DNA of 64,000 nucleotides, from contig NZ_CP045246.1 of the NCBI RefSeq assembly GCF_035189165.1, forward strand, positions 868,001-932,000, written 5' to 3'. Under the pieces are notes generated by a model. That model searched no databases. It was given only the letters and a program-made list of their open reading frames with translations, and was not told the origin of the DNA. This stretch comes from Arthrobacter sp. JZ12. Its GTDB lineage: Bacteria; Actinomycetota; Actinomycetes; Actinomycetales; Micrococcaceae. Positions 54,051-63,362 of this stretch are shown piece after piece (position 1 is the first letter of the stretch; each line of letters starts with the position of its first letter). Both the position numbers and the translations under genes were made by a program.

Positions 54051-54143
54051 GCTTCAGCTTAGCCGCCCCGCGTGCGTGCGGGCTTCCCTCCACAGGCGGA
54101 CAGGGTAGGGCAGCGGGATCTGCCGGCAGGGCTAAGCTGAAGC
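54051..54143. promoter_or_regulatory. Mirror-image -10 elements between RDD and spoIIM genes
   Basis: A perfect 14-bp inverted repeat (GCTTCAGCTTAGCC at 54051-54064, GGCTAAGCTGAAGC at 54130-54143) places TAAGCT facing outwards on both sides. On the right, TAAGCT is six bases before the GTG at 54145. The direct repeat CCGTGGATC also occurs on both sides. Confidence 0.55.
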
Positions 54144-54144
54144 C

Positions 54145-55137
54145 GTGGATCTGGACGCATTCGAAGCAGTCAACAGGGACGACTGGAACAGGCTCGATTC
54201 GCTGACCCGGCAGCGGCGGCTTCGTGGTGATGAGGCCGACGAGCTGCTCACCCTTTATCAGCGAACCTCGACGCACCTGTCGATGATGCGGTCCATCGCT
54301 CCAGAAAGTGCGTTGTCCAATGAGCTCTCGATGCGGCTCTCGCGGGCGCGTACCAAGTTCACCGGCGCCCGGTCCAACGCGCTGGAAGACATTGCGCGCT
54401 TCTTCGTCATCTCGTTGCCCGCTGCTTTTTACCGTATCCGCTGGCTCACGGTGATTATCGGGGTTGTCTTTGTGGGCGTCGGGTGGTTGTACGGGGCGTG
54501 GGTGGCCAATACTCCTGCCGTCATAGCGGCGCTGGGCAGCGACGAGCAGATCCGGCAGTACGTGGAGGAGGACTTCGTCAACTACTACTCCGAAAACCCC
54601 GCAGCGTCTTTCGCTGGCCTCGTCTGGACGAACAACGCGTGGATCGCGGTGCAGGCGGTCGCGTTCGGTGTCACCGGCATCTGGGGGCCGATAATCCTGT
54701 ACCAAAACGCACAGAACGTGGGGATCGCTGCCGGAATGATGGCGTCCTACGACCGGCTCGACGTCTTCTTCATCTACATCCTGCCGCACGGCTTCATGGA
54801 GCTCACCGCCATTTTCATTGCGACGGCGGCAGGTCTCCGGATCTTCTGGGCATGGGTTTCGCCGGGTCAGCGCACGCGTCCGCAGGCGCTGGCTGAGGAG
54901 GGCCGCTCGCTGATCACGGTGGCGCTGGGGCTGGTGTTGGTGCTGTTCGTGTCCGGTCTGGTGGAAGGCTTCGTCACGCCGAGCCCGCTGCCGGTCTGGC
55001 TCCGGATCACCATTGGATTCCTCGTCTTTGCCGCCTACTGGGTGTACACCCTGGTTCTCGGCCGGCGCGCAGTGCAGGCCGGCTACCGTGGCGACCTGTC
55101 CGAGGAGGACCGCGGCGCGTCCGTACTCACGGCCTGA
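54145..55137 (+). CDS. SpoIIM-like stage II sporulation protein M family membrane protein
   Basis: A 330-residue protein with about six spans: MDLDAFEAVNRDDWNRLDSLTRQRR at the N-terminus, TGARSNALEDIARFFVISLPAAFYRIRW, and the SpoIIM-type core FVNYYSENPAASFAGLVWTNNAWIAVQAVAFGVTGIWGPIILYQNAQNVG ... ILPHGFMELTAIFIATAAGLRIFWAW. The organism is presumably a non-sporulator, so the name reflects homology only. GTG start with TAAGCT six bases upstream (leaderless). The large antisense reading frame over this gene is a shadow. Confidence 0.88.
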   Translation: MDLDAFEAVNRDDWNRLDSLTRQRRLRGDEADELLTLYQRTSTHLSMMRSIAPESALSNELSMRLSRARTKFTGARSNALEDIARFFVISLPAAFYRIRWLTVIIGVVFVGVGWLYGAWVANTPAVIAALGSDEQIRQYVEEDFVNYYSENPAASFAGLVWTNNAWIAVQAVAFGVTGIWGPIILYQNAQNVGIAAGMMASYDRLDVFFIYILPHGFMELTAIFIATAAGLRIFWAWVSPGQRTRPQALAEEGRSLITVALGLVLVLFVSGLVEGFVTPSPLPVWLRITIGFLVFAAYWVYTLVLGRRAVQAGYRGDLSEEDRGASVLTA

Positions 55138-55326
55138 ATCGATGGCGGACCCCATTCGCTGACGGCGCGCAACGTTCGCGGACCGCCCCATTCGCTGACG
55201 TTGCGGACCCCCATTCGGTGCCGACGCGCAACCCTCAGGGATCAATCCCAACGGCACCTCGGTCCCCGCTTCCGCTATCTCGATTGCGGCAGCGGGGACG
55301 AAGTCGACTGCCCGCCCCACCTCCTT
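55138..55326. repeat. Degenerate short repeats downstream of the SpoIIM gene
   Basis: A GCGGAC-CCCATTCG(C/G)TG-like sequence recurs three times (around 55145, 55178 and 55203), twice followed by GCGCGCAAC or ACGCGCAAC. No gene is present here. Confidence 0.5.
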
Positions 55327-56862
55327 CTAGAAGGGCGGGGGCTGCGTTGTGTAGGTTTTGCCTGCGGGTGAGGTGGCGGTGACTGTCCCCGGTTCAGGCT
55401 GGCTATATCGCCAATGTCCATTGGTCTTCAATGCGTGGTGTCTGCGGCACAGGCACGCCAGGTTGTCATGGTCGGTGTGCCCGCCCTGATGCCAGGGAAC
55501 GGTGTGGTCGATCTCCGATGCGGTGGCGGTGCGATTGCATCCCGGATGCCTGCAAGTTCTGTCGCGGGCGCGGACCCAGTCCTGCAGATGTTTGGGTGGC
55601 CGATAACTCGTTCTGCCAACCGACAGGGGAGCGCCGGACTCAGGATGAGTAAGGATCCTGATGAAGGAGGACGCGTGTCCTGCAAGACGGGCGGCGGTGT
55701 CAGCGTCGATCGGACCGTATCCCTCGAGAACACTCGCTTCGCCGGCACCTGGCCCAGCACCCGCGTTGGTCGCCGCGCCAAGTCCAGCACCCGCCATGGT
55801 TCCGGAACCCGCACCTTCCACCACACCGGTGTTAGTACCCTCGCACGGTCCCGGTTCCCGACACGAGCCTGCCTCAGACCCCCGTAATCGCTCCAGCAGC
55901 GTCATGGCTGGAACTGTGATGTGCACCGTGGCGCCGACACTGCGGAAGCCTGTGCCGTCGTCGTTGTTTCCAGTACAGGTGTGCGTGAGCAGATCCGCAA
56001 AGACGTCGGCACGAAGCTGGGTGAGCGTGCGATCCTCGTCCGGGCACTGGAGGGAGCGCGCTGCGGCGTCCAATCGGTTATAGATCCCGCAGGCCTGCTC
56101 CGCGGGCAGGTAGGCGCTGAGCCAAGCCATGCCGTCGCGATCCGGTTCGAGCTGAACGCGACGGTCAGCCTCGGCCCGGGATTTTCGGACAGGCGCGGCC
56201 TGAGGATGCAGTAGTTCCCGGCGTACCCGCGCTCGACGAGCGAGTTTCGAAACCGTGGTGCACTCAGCAGCACTGACGAGGTCTTGTTCGAAGTCGGGCA
56301 GCACATCGGCCGGAACGCCCACACATTCCTCAACAACGGTGCTTGCATGCCGCCACGACATCTTGCCGTCCTCGAGGCTCGCCAGAGTGGGCTGATGACG
56401 TTGGACCAGAAGCCGGGACTGCTCAACAAGACTCCTGGCCGTTCTCATGGGAATGCGCAGCAGCGCTCCCACCTCTTCAGCTGCCAGGAACACCGCAAAG
56501 TCCTCGTCTGAATCAGCGCCACTGGGATCCTGCTTTCGGTCGTTACTCTGCTCGAAGAGTTCGCGAATCCGTTCGACCAGCCGGGCCTTTTGCGCGTCAG
56601 CCCAGCACTGCAGTTGGTTCAGGCGTTCGAGTGTGTCCACCGCCTGCTTCAAGTGCTCCAGGTCGCTGGTGACTGGCAACTCGACTACGCCCCACGGTCC
56701 GGCAGGAGCAGGCTCGTCAGTGCCTTCCCAAATCTGCCCCGGGGACGGCGGGACGGAGGGCTCTTCTGCCCACCCGTCCGTGGGTCCAGCGGATGAGCGC
56801 GCACGGGAGGCACCCGCACCGGAAGCCCCTCCAGCAGCCGCGAACCCCTCCGAATAACCCAT
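55327..56862 (-). CDS. DUF222 / HNH endonuclease domain protein (13E12-type)
   Basis: A 511-residue protein. DUF222 (about residues 80-380) is followed by a C-terminal HNH nuclease: DWVRARDRTCRHPGCNRTATASEIDHTVPWHQGGHTDHDNLACLCRRHHALKTNGHWRY, with the Cys and His metal residues intact. Between them is a Gly/Ala-rich insert (about 335-385). Related genes are multicopy in actinobacteria and often tied to mobile or intron-like elements; no such boundaries are seen. The first ATG in the frame is used. Confidence 0.88.
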   Translation of the reverse strand: MGYSEGFAAAGGASGAGASRARSSAGPTDGWAEEPSVPPSPGQIWEGTDEPAPAGPWGVVELPVTSDLEHLKQAVDTLERLNQLQCWADAQKARLVERIRELFEQSNDRKQDPSGADSDEDFAVFLAAEEVGALLRIPMRTARSLVEQSRLLVQRHQPTLASLEDGKMSWRHASTVVEECVGVPADVLPDFEQDLVSAAECTTVSKLARRARVRRELLHPQAAPVRKSRAEADRRVQLEPDRDGMAWLSAYLPAEQACGIYNRLDAAARSLQCPDEDRTLTQLRADVFADLLTHTCTGNNDDGTGFRSVGATVHITVPAMTLLERLRGSEAGSCREPGPCEGTNTGVVEGAGSGTMAGAGLGAATNAGAGPGAGEASVLEGYGPIDADTAARLAGHASSFIRILTHPESGAPLSVGRTSYRPPKHLQDWVRARDRTCRHPGCNRTATASEIDHTVPWHQGGHTDHDNLACLCRRHHALKTNGHWRYSQPEPGTVTATSPAGKTYTTQPPPF

Positions 56863-57019
56863 GACCCCACACCATCACCCACCTCCGACATTTCTGCAGC
56901 ACCCGATTCAAGCACCCAAGCCAGTCGCTCAAACCCCCGCAAACCGGCGTGCCCGAAAGCGCTCGTGGATGATGGCGCGGGTAGTGTCGTACGTAGGAAA
57001 ATCATGCAAGGAGACAGTC

Positions 57020-58540
57020 GTGGCTGACACAGCTGAGAACGAGAATCAGGGCGGTTCCGGCGGCGGAGAACGTCGTGCGGCGATGCGGTCCGAAGAGACC
57101 GTCGGCGGCTTCACCCGGGTTCGTGAGACCGGCTACCCCATGCGGAAGGCCAGCACGCTGCCCGATCTCAGCTCCTACTCCTCCGCGGAGGACCGCCCGC
57201 GTGGAGGTGCCTCCCGTGTGAACCGGCCCGATTCCAACGACGACGACGGCACTCGCAACGAGCCTTACACGCGTCTCATCGCCGCACCGTCTGAGGACGG
57301 ATCCACCCAGTTAGTGCCCGGCCGCGACGGTCAGGTGTCCGGCCGGAGCGAGACCGACGGCGAGGAGGTCGAGGCTAACCCAACCGAGCCCGACCGCCTT
57401 GCATCTGAAGATTCAGCAGCCGACGCCGCCCAATCTCCGACCGACTCCAGCGAGCCCACAAGCGATTCGAACCAGCTCGACCGCGACGAGCAGACGTCCG
57501 GTCTGCATGAGGCCGGCGCAAGCCGGGACGACGCGAGCACCGCAAGCCGTGACGAGGCGAGCACCGCTACGATCCCAGTCGCGATGCCGACAGGGTCCAC
57601 CCCGGCCGAGCTCGTCACCGCAGCCAACACCTCCGACCGGGTGGATTCATCCGGCAAGTCCGCCGGCGGCTCGCACGTTTACGGGGCACCCAACCCCCAG
57701 GACGCCACGAACAATTTGAGCCCCCGTCTCGGCGAAGACCCGAATCCCGACACCTCCAGCCTCTCCATCCGCCCGCCGGAGGAGGACGTCACCCGCAGGG
57801 CAAGCCAGCGCGACGAAGCCGCCGCCGCCAAGCCGCTCCTTCCCCGCATCCTACAGGTGGTGGTGGCCGTGTTCTTCCCGGTCATCCTCCTCGCGGCTGC
57901 GGTCCGTGCCGTCACCACCCCGCTGTTCCTCTGGATTGAATACCACCGCCCCGGATTCCCTGCCGACAGCTACGGTTTCAGTACCGAGGACCGGATGACG
58001 TACGGCTCCTACGCCATGGACTACATCGTCAACTGGGCTCCCGCACGCTACCTCGGTGACCTCGTCAACACCGACGGTGACCAACTCTTCCTCGACAGCG
58101 AAGTCGGCCACATGGCCGACGTGAAACTCGTGCTGTCCACCGGCTTTGTTGTGGCGACGGTACTGGCGCTCATCGCAATCCTCTCCTGCGTCTACCTTGC
58201 ACGCCGCTACCCGGGAGGTGTCCGCAGAGCACTCTTCGCAGGCGCCGCGGCAACCCTGCTTCTGGCTGTCGCGCTCGCCGTCGTTGCCATACTTGCCTGG
58301 GAAACGTTCTTCACCCAGGTGCACGCCCTGTTCTTCGCCGACGGCACGTGGACTTTCCGCCTCGACGACACCCTGATCAGGCTCTTCCCCGCACAGTTCT
58401 GGATTGACGCGGCCGGTGCAGTCGGCGCGCTGGTGTTGATCGTCGCCGGCCTCACACTCGCCTTCACCTGGCCCACGGGCTCGCGGCGAGACCGCTCTGC
58501 GCGTGCCTATGCCGCCCGTCGCGCCAACAGCGGCATCTGA
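57020..58540 (+). CDS. TIGR01906 family integral membrane protein
   Basis: A 506-residue protein. A ~270-residue acidic, Ser/Asp-rich disordered N-terminus leads to a TIGR01906-type domain: ILQVVVAVFFPVILLAAAVRAVTTPLFLWIEYHRPGFPADSYGFSTEDRMTYGSYAMDYIVN, then three more spans and GTWTFRLDDTLIRLFPAQFWIDAA. Function unknown. GTG at 57020 chosen because AAGGAG is six bases upstream; a longer frame to 56861 has no Shine-Dalgarno. A rare TTA leucine codon occurs in the disordered part (57310-57312), relevant to the tRNA at 231. Confidence 0.85.
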   Translation: MADTAENENQGGSGGGERRAAMRSEETVGGFTRVRETGYPMRKASTLPDLSSYSSAEDRPRGGASRVNRPDSNDDDGTRNEPYTRLIAAPSEDGSTQLVPGRDGQVSGRSETDGEEVEANPTEPDRLASEDSAADAAQSPTDSSEPTSDSNQLDRDEQTSGLHEAGASRDDASTASRDEASTATIPVAMPTGSTPAELVTAANTSDRVDSSGKSAGGSHVYGAPNPQDATNNLSPRLGEDPNPDTSSLSIRPPEEDVTRRASQRDEAAAAKPLLPRILQVVVAVFFPVILLAAAVRAVTTPLFLWIEYHRPGFPADSYGFSTEDRMTYGSYAMDYIVNWAPARYLGDLVNTDGDQLFLDSEVGHMADVKLVLSTGFVVATVLALIAILSCVYLARRYPGGVRRALFAGAAATLLLAVALAVVAILAWETFFTQVHALFFADGTWTFRLDDTLIRLFPAQFWIDAAGAVGALVLIVAGLTLAFTWPTGSRRDRSARAYAARRANSGI

Positions 58541-58652
58541 CCGGGCTTTTCAGAGCACGGACGACGACGCCGGCGGCGCGGGAAGCGGCCATCTCACCGC
58601 ACGCGCGCCGCCGCAAGCAGCTACCTCACCCCGCGCGCCGGCTCCAGCGCGG

Positions 58653-60446
58653 CTACTGCGCGTACAGCTTCTCGACGTCGGCGCTGTAGTCCTCCAGAAC
58701 AGCAGCTTTCTTCAATTTGAGGGTTGGGGTCAGGTGCCCCGAGTCGAGGGTGAACTCGGTATCGAGGATCTCGAACTTCCGGATCTGTTCTGCACGTGAC
58801 ACCATCTCGTTCGCTTCGTCGACTGCTTGCTGCACCTCGGCACGAAGCGCCTCGTGCGGCACTGGAGTGCTGTGTCCGTGTGCATGTGCCCAGGTCTGCA
58901 CCGCCTCGCCGTCGAGCGTTACCAGCGCTGCAATGAAGGGGCGGTTGTCGCCAACTACAAGCGCGTGCGCCACGAGCGGGTGTTCCCGCAGCTTCTCCTC
59001 GAGCGGACCCGGTGCCACGTTTTTGCCCGCGGCGGTCACCAACAGGTCCTTCTTGCGGCCGGTGATAGTGAGGAAGCCGTCTTCGTCGAGGCTGCCGAGG
59101 TCGCCCGTTCGGAAGAAGCCGTCCTCAGTGAAGGCTTCCGCGTTGGCGGCCTCATTGTTGTGGTAACCCTTGAAGACACCGACGCCACGCACCTGTACTT
59201 CACCGTCCGCGTCGATCCGGATGGTGCTGCCCGGCATGGGAATGCCCACGGTTCCGATCCGCGTAAGTGCCACCGGGTTGACCGTGCAGGGTGCGGTGGA
59301 CTCGGTCAGCCCGTACCCCTCCAGAACGTTCACGCCTGCACCGCGGAAGAAGTGTGCCAGATGCTCGCTGAGCGGGCTGGCACCGGATACCGTATACGTC
59401 ACCTCTCCGCCGAACACTGCACGGAGCTTCGGGTACAGCACCCGGTCGAACAGCGCGTGCTTCAACCGCAGCGGAAGCGACGGTCCCCGCCCGCCGCGCG
59501 CAGCGTTATCCAGCGCCTGCGAGTACGCCACAGCGGTATCCGCCGCGGCAGTGAACAGCTTGCCCTTGCCGGCGGCCTCGGCCTTCTGGGCTGCCGTACT
59601 GTAGATCTTCTCGAAGATCCGCGGCACCACCAGCAGGAACTTGGGCTTGTAAACCGCGAGATCCTCAAGAAGCTCCGTGGCGTTACTGGTGTGACCGAGC
59701 TTCACGCCCCCGGCAACACACACCAGCTGCACCGCCCGCGCCAGCACGTGCGCGAGCGGCAGGAACATGATGGTTCGGGCGTTCTCCTCGCGCAGCAGCT
59801 CGGGCAGGAACTCGATCGTGTTCACGGCAAACAGCGCGAAGTTTCCGTGCGTGATCTCGCAACCCTTGGGCCTGCCCGTGGTCCCCGACGTGTAGACCAG
59901 CGACGCAACATCCGCCAGCGTCCGGCTGCTCCGTGCCGCTTCCAGCGCCTCGTCCGTCACGGACTTGCCCTCGGCGACCAGCGTGGCGAAGGAGGTGGCG
60001 CCGTCGTCGTAATTCATCAGCACCGGCTCGACGTCCGGCCGTGCCTGCCGCACTATGGCTGCCTTCTCACCGTTCTCAACGAGAACGACGACGGCGGCAG
60101 CGTCCTCCAGAATCCAGCTAACCTGGTGTGCCGAGGAGGTTTCGTAGATGGGAACGGTGACGCCGCCGGCGAACCAGATTGCGAGGTCGGCCAGGGTCCA
60201 CTCGTAGCGGGTCTTCGACATGACGGCCACACCGTCACCCGGCTGCACGCCGCGGGCGAGCAGACCCTTGGCGAGTGCCCGGACCTGGTCGAGGAACGAC
60301 TCGGCGGAGATATCCCGCCAGGACCCCGCTTCCTTCACCGCATACAGCGGCGCCTGCGGAGCCCGCTGGTGCTGGGCGAGCAGCAGGTCGGTGACGTTTG
60401 ACTCGGCGGGCAGATCGACGAGGAGATCGGTGGAGGATTCACGCAT
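58653..60446 (-). CDS. Long-chain fatty-acid-CoA ligase-type AMP-binding enzyme
   Basis: A 597-residue adenylate-forming enzyme. Motifs: ADVASLVYTSGTTGRPKGCEITHGN (AMP-binding, about residues 170-194), VLEGYGLTESTAPCTVN (A4), GDLGSLDEDGFLTITGRKKDLLVTAAGKNVAPGPLEEKL (A7-A8, with the hinge). It is the FadD15-like type common in actinobacteria, activating long-chain fatty acids as CoA esters. ATG at 60446 (MRESSTDLLVDLP) preferred over one 10 codons earlier on family resemblance; neither has a strong Shine-Dalgarno. Confidence 0.92.
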   Translation of the reverse strand: MRESSTDLLVDLPAESNVTDLLLAQHQRAPQAPLYAVKEAGSWRDISAESFLDQVRALAKGLLARGVQPGDGVAVMSKTRYEWTLADLAIWFAGGVTVPIYETSSAHQVSWILEDAAAVVVLVENGEKAAIVRQARPDVEPVLMNYDDGATSFATLVAEGKSVTDEALEAARSSRTLADVASLVYTSGTTGRPKGCEITHGNFALFAVNTIEFLPELLREENARTIMFLPLAHVLARAVQLVCVAGGVKLGHTSNATELLEDLAVYKPKFLLVVPRIFEKIYSTAAQKAEAAGKGKLFTAAADTAVAYSQALDNAARGGRGPSLPLRLKHALFDRVLYPKLRAVFGGEVTYTVSGASPLSEHLAHFFRGAGVNVLEGYGLTESTAPCTVNPVALTRIGTVGIPMPGSTIRIDADGEVQVRGVGVFKGYHNNEAANAEAFTEDGFFRTGDLGSLDEDGFLTITGRKKDLLVTAAGKNVAPGPLEEKLREHPLVAHALVVGDNRPFIAALVTLDGEAVQTWAHAHGHSTPVPHEALRAEVQQAVDEANEMVSRAEQIRKFEILDTEFTLDSGHLTPTLKLKKAAVLEDYSADVEKLYAQ

Positions 60447-60556
60447 CGGCTGGAGCTCACTTTCCCTCGGAGGCATCTGGTTGCGTCGGTGGCGGCTGAT
60501 TGCTTCGGATAGTGGTCGAATCGTGAGCAGCGGCACGGCGGGAATTCCGAAACGCA

Positions 60557-62182
60557 TCAGACCCAGCTGGGCATCCACATGCGTACGTTCCACTGCTCGT
60601 AGGTGATGGTTTCGGCGGTCCAGATGGGCAGGAAGTACGCCGACAGCAACAGTGCCAGCGCAACATAGCCGCCCACGAGCACAATACCGCCCCGGCGCCG
60701 CCAGACGGCATCACCGGGACTGCCGAGCGCGAGCCCCAGAACGTAGGTGAGGGCAAGGATCAGGAAGGGTTCGAAGGAGATGGCGTAGAAGTAGAACATG
60801 GTGCGGTCGGGGAACAGGAACCACGGCAGGTAGCCGGCAGCAACACCGGAGAGGATGGCCCCGGCCCGCCAGTCGCGCCTGCCGAGCCAGAACAGCAGCA
60901 CCGCGATCAGCGAAAGCGCAGCCGCCCACCAGATCAGCGGGTTCCCCACCACGTTCACGGTCTGGGAACAGGCGTCGGCTCCGCAATCCAGCCCCTCGTT
61001 CTCATAGAGAAAAAGCGTGGGCCTGCCGAGCAGCAGCCAGGACCAGGCCGTTGCCTCATACGGGTGCTCCGAGCTGAGCCCCTGGTGGAACGAGTACGCG
61101 CTGCGGTGATACTCCGCGAGCGACCGCAGGGGAGCCGGGACCCAGTCCCACAAAGGATCAGGATTCTGCTCGGCCCACTGCCGGTTGTAGGCGTCGGAGG
61201 ACAGGAACCAGCCCGTCCAGGTTGCCAGGTACACGGCCAGTCCCAGCGGCACGATCGAAACGAAAGCCTGCAGCCCGTCACGCACGATAGCGCCACGCAC
61301 CCAGCGCCGCACCCCCACCGTTCGACGCGCTGCCATATCCCACAGCACCGTCATGAGCCCGAAGACCGCGATGAACGGCAGCGCGGACCACTTGGTTCCC
61401 AACGCCAGTCCTAGCGCCACTCCGGCGGCTATGCGCCACGGCCGCAATCCAAGCCAGGGGCCGTACAGCAATTCCTCGCGGCTCGGCATGCCACGCACCT
61501 GGGCCGACCGGGCCAGCAGGGCGGCCAGCCGCCGTCGTGCCTGGAAGCGATCCTGTACCAGGGCAGCGAAAGCGACCAGCACCCAGAACATGAGGAAGAC
61601 ATCGAGCAGCGACGTACGTGAGTGGACGAGGTGGTGGCCGTCCACCGCCATCAGCAAGCCGGCGATGGCACCCAGCACCGGCGACCCGAACAGCCGCTGC
61701 GCCACGAACGCCAGGATGAGGATGGAGAGCGTACCCACCACGGCCGCTGAAAACCGCCAGGCGAACGGATTTTCCGGGCCGAACAGTGCGAGCCCGACCG
61801 CGATCATCCACTTGCCCACGGGAGGATGCACCACATAATCAGGGGTTCCGAGGATGATGTCCACATTCCCCGTGTTGAAGTCCGCATCCGCCTCTTCGGG
61901 CCACTCGCGCTCGTAGCCGGAGAGCAGGAAGGAGTAAGCGTCCTTCACGTAATAGGTCTCGTCAAACACCAGCGAATCCGGCTCACCGAGCCGGACGAAC
62001 CGCAGTACCCCGCCGATCAGCGAAACCAGTACCGGCAGCAGCCAGCCCCACAGTCCAAAGCGCAACTGCTCGCCGAGGAGCCGTCTGCGCAGCACCCGCT
62101 CGGAGAAAGCCGTTCTCGCCGGAACAACCCACTGCCGCTGAAAGTCCTGGCGAGGGACGGTGGCTGTGGTGGTTTGGCTCAC
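60557..62182 (-). CDS. pmt: Polyprenyl-phosphate-mannose-protein mannosyltransferase
   Basis: A 541-residue GT39 enzyme that O-mannosylates secreted proteins at the membrane. About ten spans, with the acidic FDETYYVKDAYSF in the first loop (about residues 73-85), DFNTGNVDIILGTPDYVVHPPVGKW, and the C-terminal AAGYLPWFLFPDRTMFYFYAISFEPFL. Divergent pairing with rsmI is the same as Rv1002c/Rv1003. GTG start at 62182: TACGAT ends six bases upstream (leaderless). A frame reaching 62353 runs into rsmI and is rejected. Confidence 0.94.
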   Translation of the reverse strand: MSQTTTATVPRQDFQRQWVVPARTAFSERVLRRRLLGEQLRFGLWGWLLPVLVSLIGGVLRFVRLGEPDSLVFDETYYVKDAYSFLLSGYEREWPEEADADFNTGNVDIILGTPDYVVHPPVGKWMIAVGLALFGPENPFAWRFSAAVVGTLSILILAFVAQRLFGSPVLGAIAGLLMAVDGHHLVHSRTSLLDVFLMFWVLVAFAALVQDRFQARRRLAALLARSAQVRGMPSREELLYGPWLGLRPWRIAAGVALGLALGTKWSALPFIAVFGLMTVLWDMAARRTVGVRRWVRGAIVRDGLQAFVSIVPLGLAVYLATWTGWFLSSDAYNRQWAEQNPDPLWDWVPAPLRSLAEYHRSAYSFHQGLSSEHPYEATAWSWLLLGRPTLFLYENEGLDCGADACSQTVNVVGNPLIWWAAALSLIAVLLFWLGRRDWRAGAILSGVAAGYLPWFLFPDRTMFYFYAISFEPFLILALTYVLGLALGSPGDAVWRRRGGIVLVGGYVALALLLSAYFLPIWTAETITYEQWNVRMWMPSWV

Positions 62183-62234
62183 CGGATCATCGTAGCGAGC
62201 GCCTCTGACAGTTCCCGGACAGTAGGCTGAACTG
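62183..62234. promoter_or_regulatory. Divergent leaderless promoters of pmt and rsmI
   Basis: TACGAT (reverse strand, 62194-62189) is six bases before the pmt GTG, and TAGGCT (62223-62228) is six bases before the rsmI GTG at 62235. Only 52 bp separate the two starts. Confidence 0.55.
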
Positions 62235-63176
62235 GTGACGGAACATAACGACGACGGCGGTGACCGGGCGGCAGGGCGGGCCGACACCGACGACGCAGAG
62301 GCAACCCTCGAATCGGCAGTCCTCCCAAACTCCACCTCCGGGCGCGGCACCATCGTGCTCGCCGCAACGCCGATCGGGAACCTGGGGGACGCGACCTATC
62401 GTCTGGTCTCGCTCTTGGAGACCGCCGACGTCATCGCAGCCGAGGACACCCGCCGGCTCCAGCGGCTGATTTCCGCCCTCGAGGTGACACCGCGGGGCCG
62501 AACGCTCAGCTATCACGAACACAATGAAGCTTCCCGCACTCCGGAACTGCTGGACCTGGTCAACGCCGGCGCAACCCTCCTGCTGGTGACCGACGCCGGC
62601 ATGCCGTCCGTCTCCGATCCCGGCTTCCGACTGGTCGAGGCGGCAGCCGAACGCGGCATCCCGGTCACCGTGGCGCCCGGCCCGTCCGCTGTCCTCACCG
62701 CGCTCGCGCTGTCGGGACTTCCCACGGACCGTTTCTGCTTCGAGGGCTTCCTGCCGCGCAAGACGGGGGAGCGGTCCGCCCGGCTGTCCGATCTTCGCGC
62801 CGAGCGCCGCACCATGGTGTTCTTCGAAGCGCCCCATCGTCTCGAGGCGATGATCCGCGCCCTGCACACCGAGTTCGGGCCCGACCGTCCAGCCTGTGTC
62901 ACGCGCGAGCTCACCAAGCTCCACGAGGAAGTGATCCGAGGGCCCCTCCAGCACCTGCTCGAGTGGGTGGAAGGTGCCTCAGTGCGCGGGGAGATCGCCG
63001 TCGTCGTCGGTGGTGCGCCGGAAGAGGCGCCGTCCGCGCCGGAAGACCACGTGGGCGCGGTGAACGAGCTGATGAATCAGGGCTTGCGCCTCAAGGAGGC
63101 CGTGGCGGCTGTTGCGGAGGACGCGCGGGTGAGCAAGCGCGAGCTGTACGCCGCCGTCGTCGCTGCCCGGAAGTAG
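62235..63176 (+). CDS. rsmI: 16S rRNA (cytidine(1402)-2'-O)-methyltransferase
   Basis: A 313-residue SAM-dependent methyltransferase acting on C1402 in the ribosomal decoding centre. Tetrapyrrole-methylase fold motifs: GTIVLAATPIGNLGD (about residues 37-51), DVIAAEDTRRLQRL, LLLVTDAGMPSVSDPG (about 116-131) and APGPSAVLTALALSGLPTDRFCFEGFLPRK. The N-terminal ~35 residues are a polar extension. GTG start with TAGGCT six bases upstream. Confidence 0.95.
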   Translation: MTEHNDDGGDRAAGRADTDDAEATLESAVLPNSTSGRGTIVLAATPIGNLGDATYRLVSLLETADVIAAEDTRRLQRLISALEVTPRGRTLSYHEHNEASRTPELLDLVNAGATLLLVTDAGMPSVSDPGFRLVEAAAERGIPVTVAPGPSAVLTALALSGLPTDRFCFEGFLPRKTGERSARLSDLRAERRTMVFFEAPHRLEAMIRALHTEFGPDRPACVTRELTKLHEEVIRGPLQHLLEWVEGASVRGEIAVVVGGAPEEAPSAPEDHVGAVNELMNQGLRLKEAVAAVAEDARVSKRELYAAVVAARK

Positions 63177-63362
63177 TTGCGCGTCGCCCGGAAGCGGCTG
63201 CCCGAAAGTAGAGGCCTCAGCCGCTGTGCAGAATCACAGAGGTTCCGGGCATCCGTGGTGCAGGTTTGCATGGACAGTGTTGAGAACGCGGGGCTAGCGT
63301 GAGTGTCCGAAGGCACATTTCTCGCCTCGAACACCTGCACCGTCGATCGTAAAGGCTCCGGC
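63177..63362. other. Intergenic region before the aldehyde dehydrogenase gene
   Basis: 186 bp with no gene recognised. An AAAGGC Shine-Dalgarno-like site lies just before the ATG at 63363. No clear operator was seen. Confidence 0.4.

Noticed and set aside
54028-55320. 430-codon reverse-strand open frame across the SpoIIM gene
   Set aside because: It is antisense to a clear membrane protein gene, its composition is His/Arg/Pro-rich without hydrophobic pattern, and it has no family resemblance. It is a high-GC shadow.
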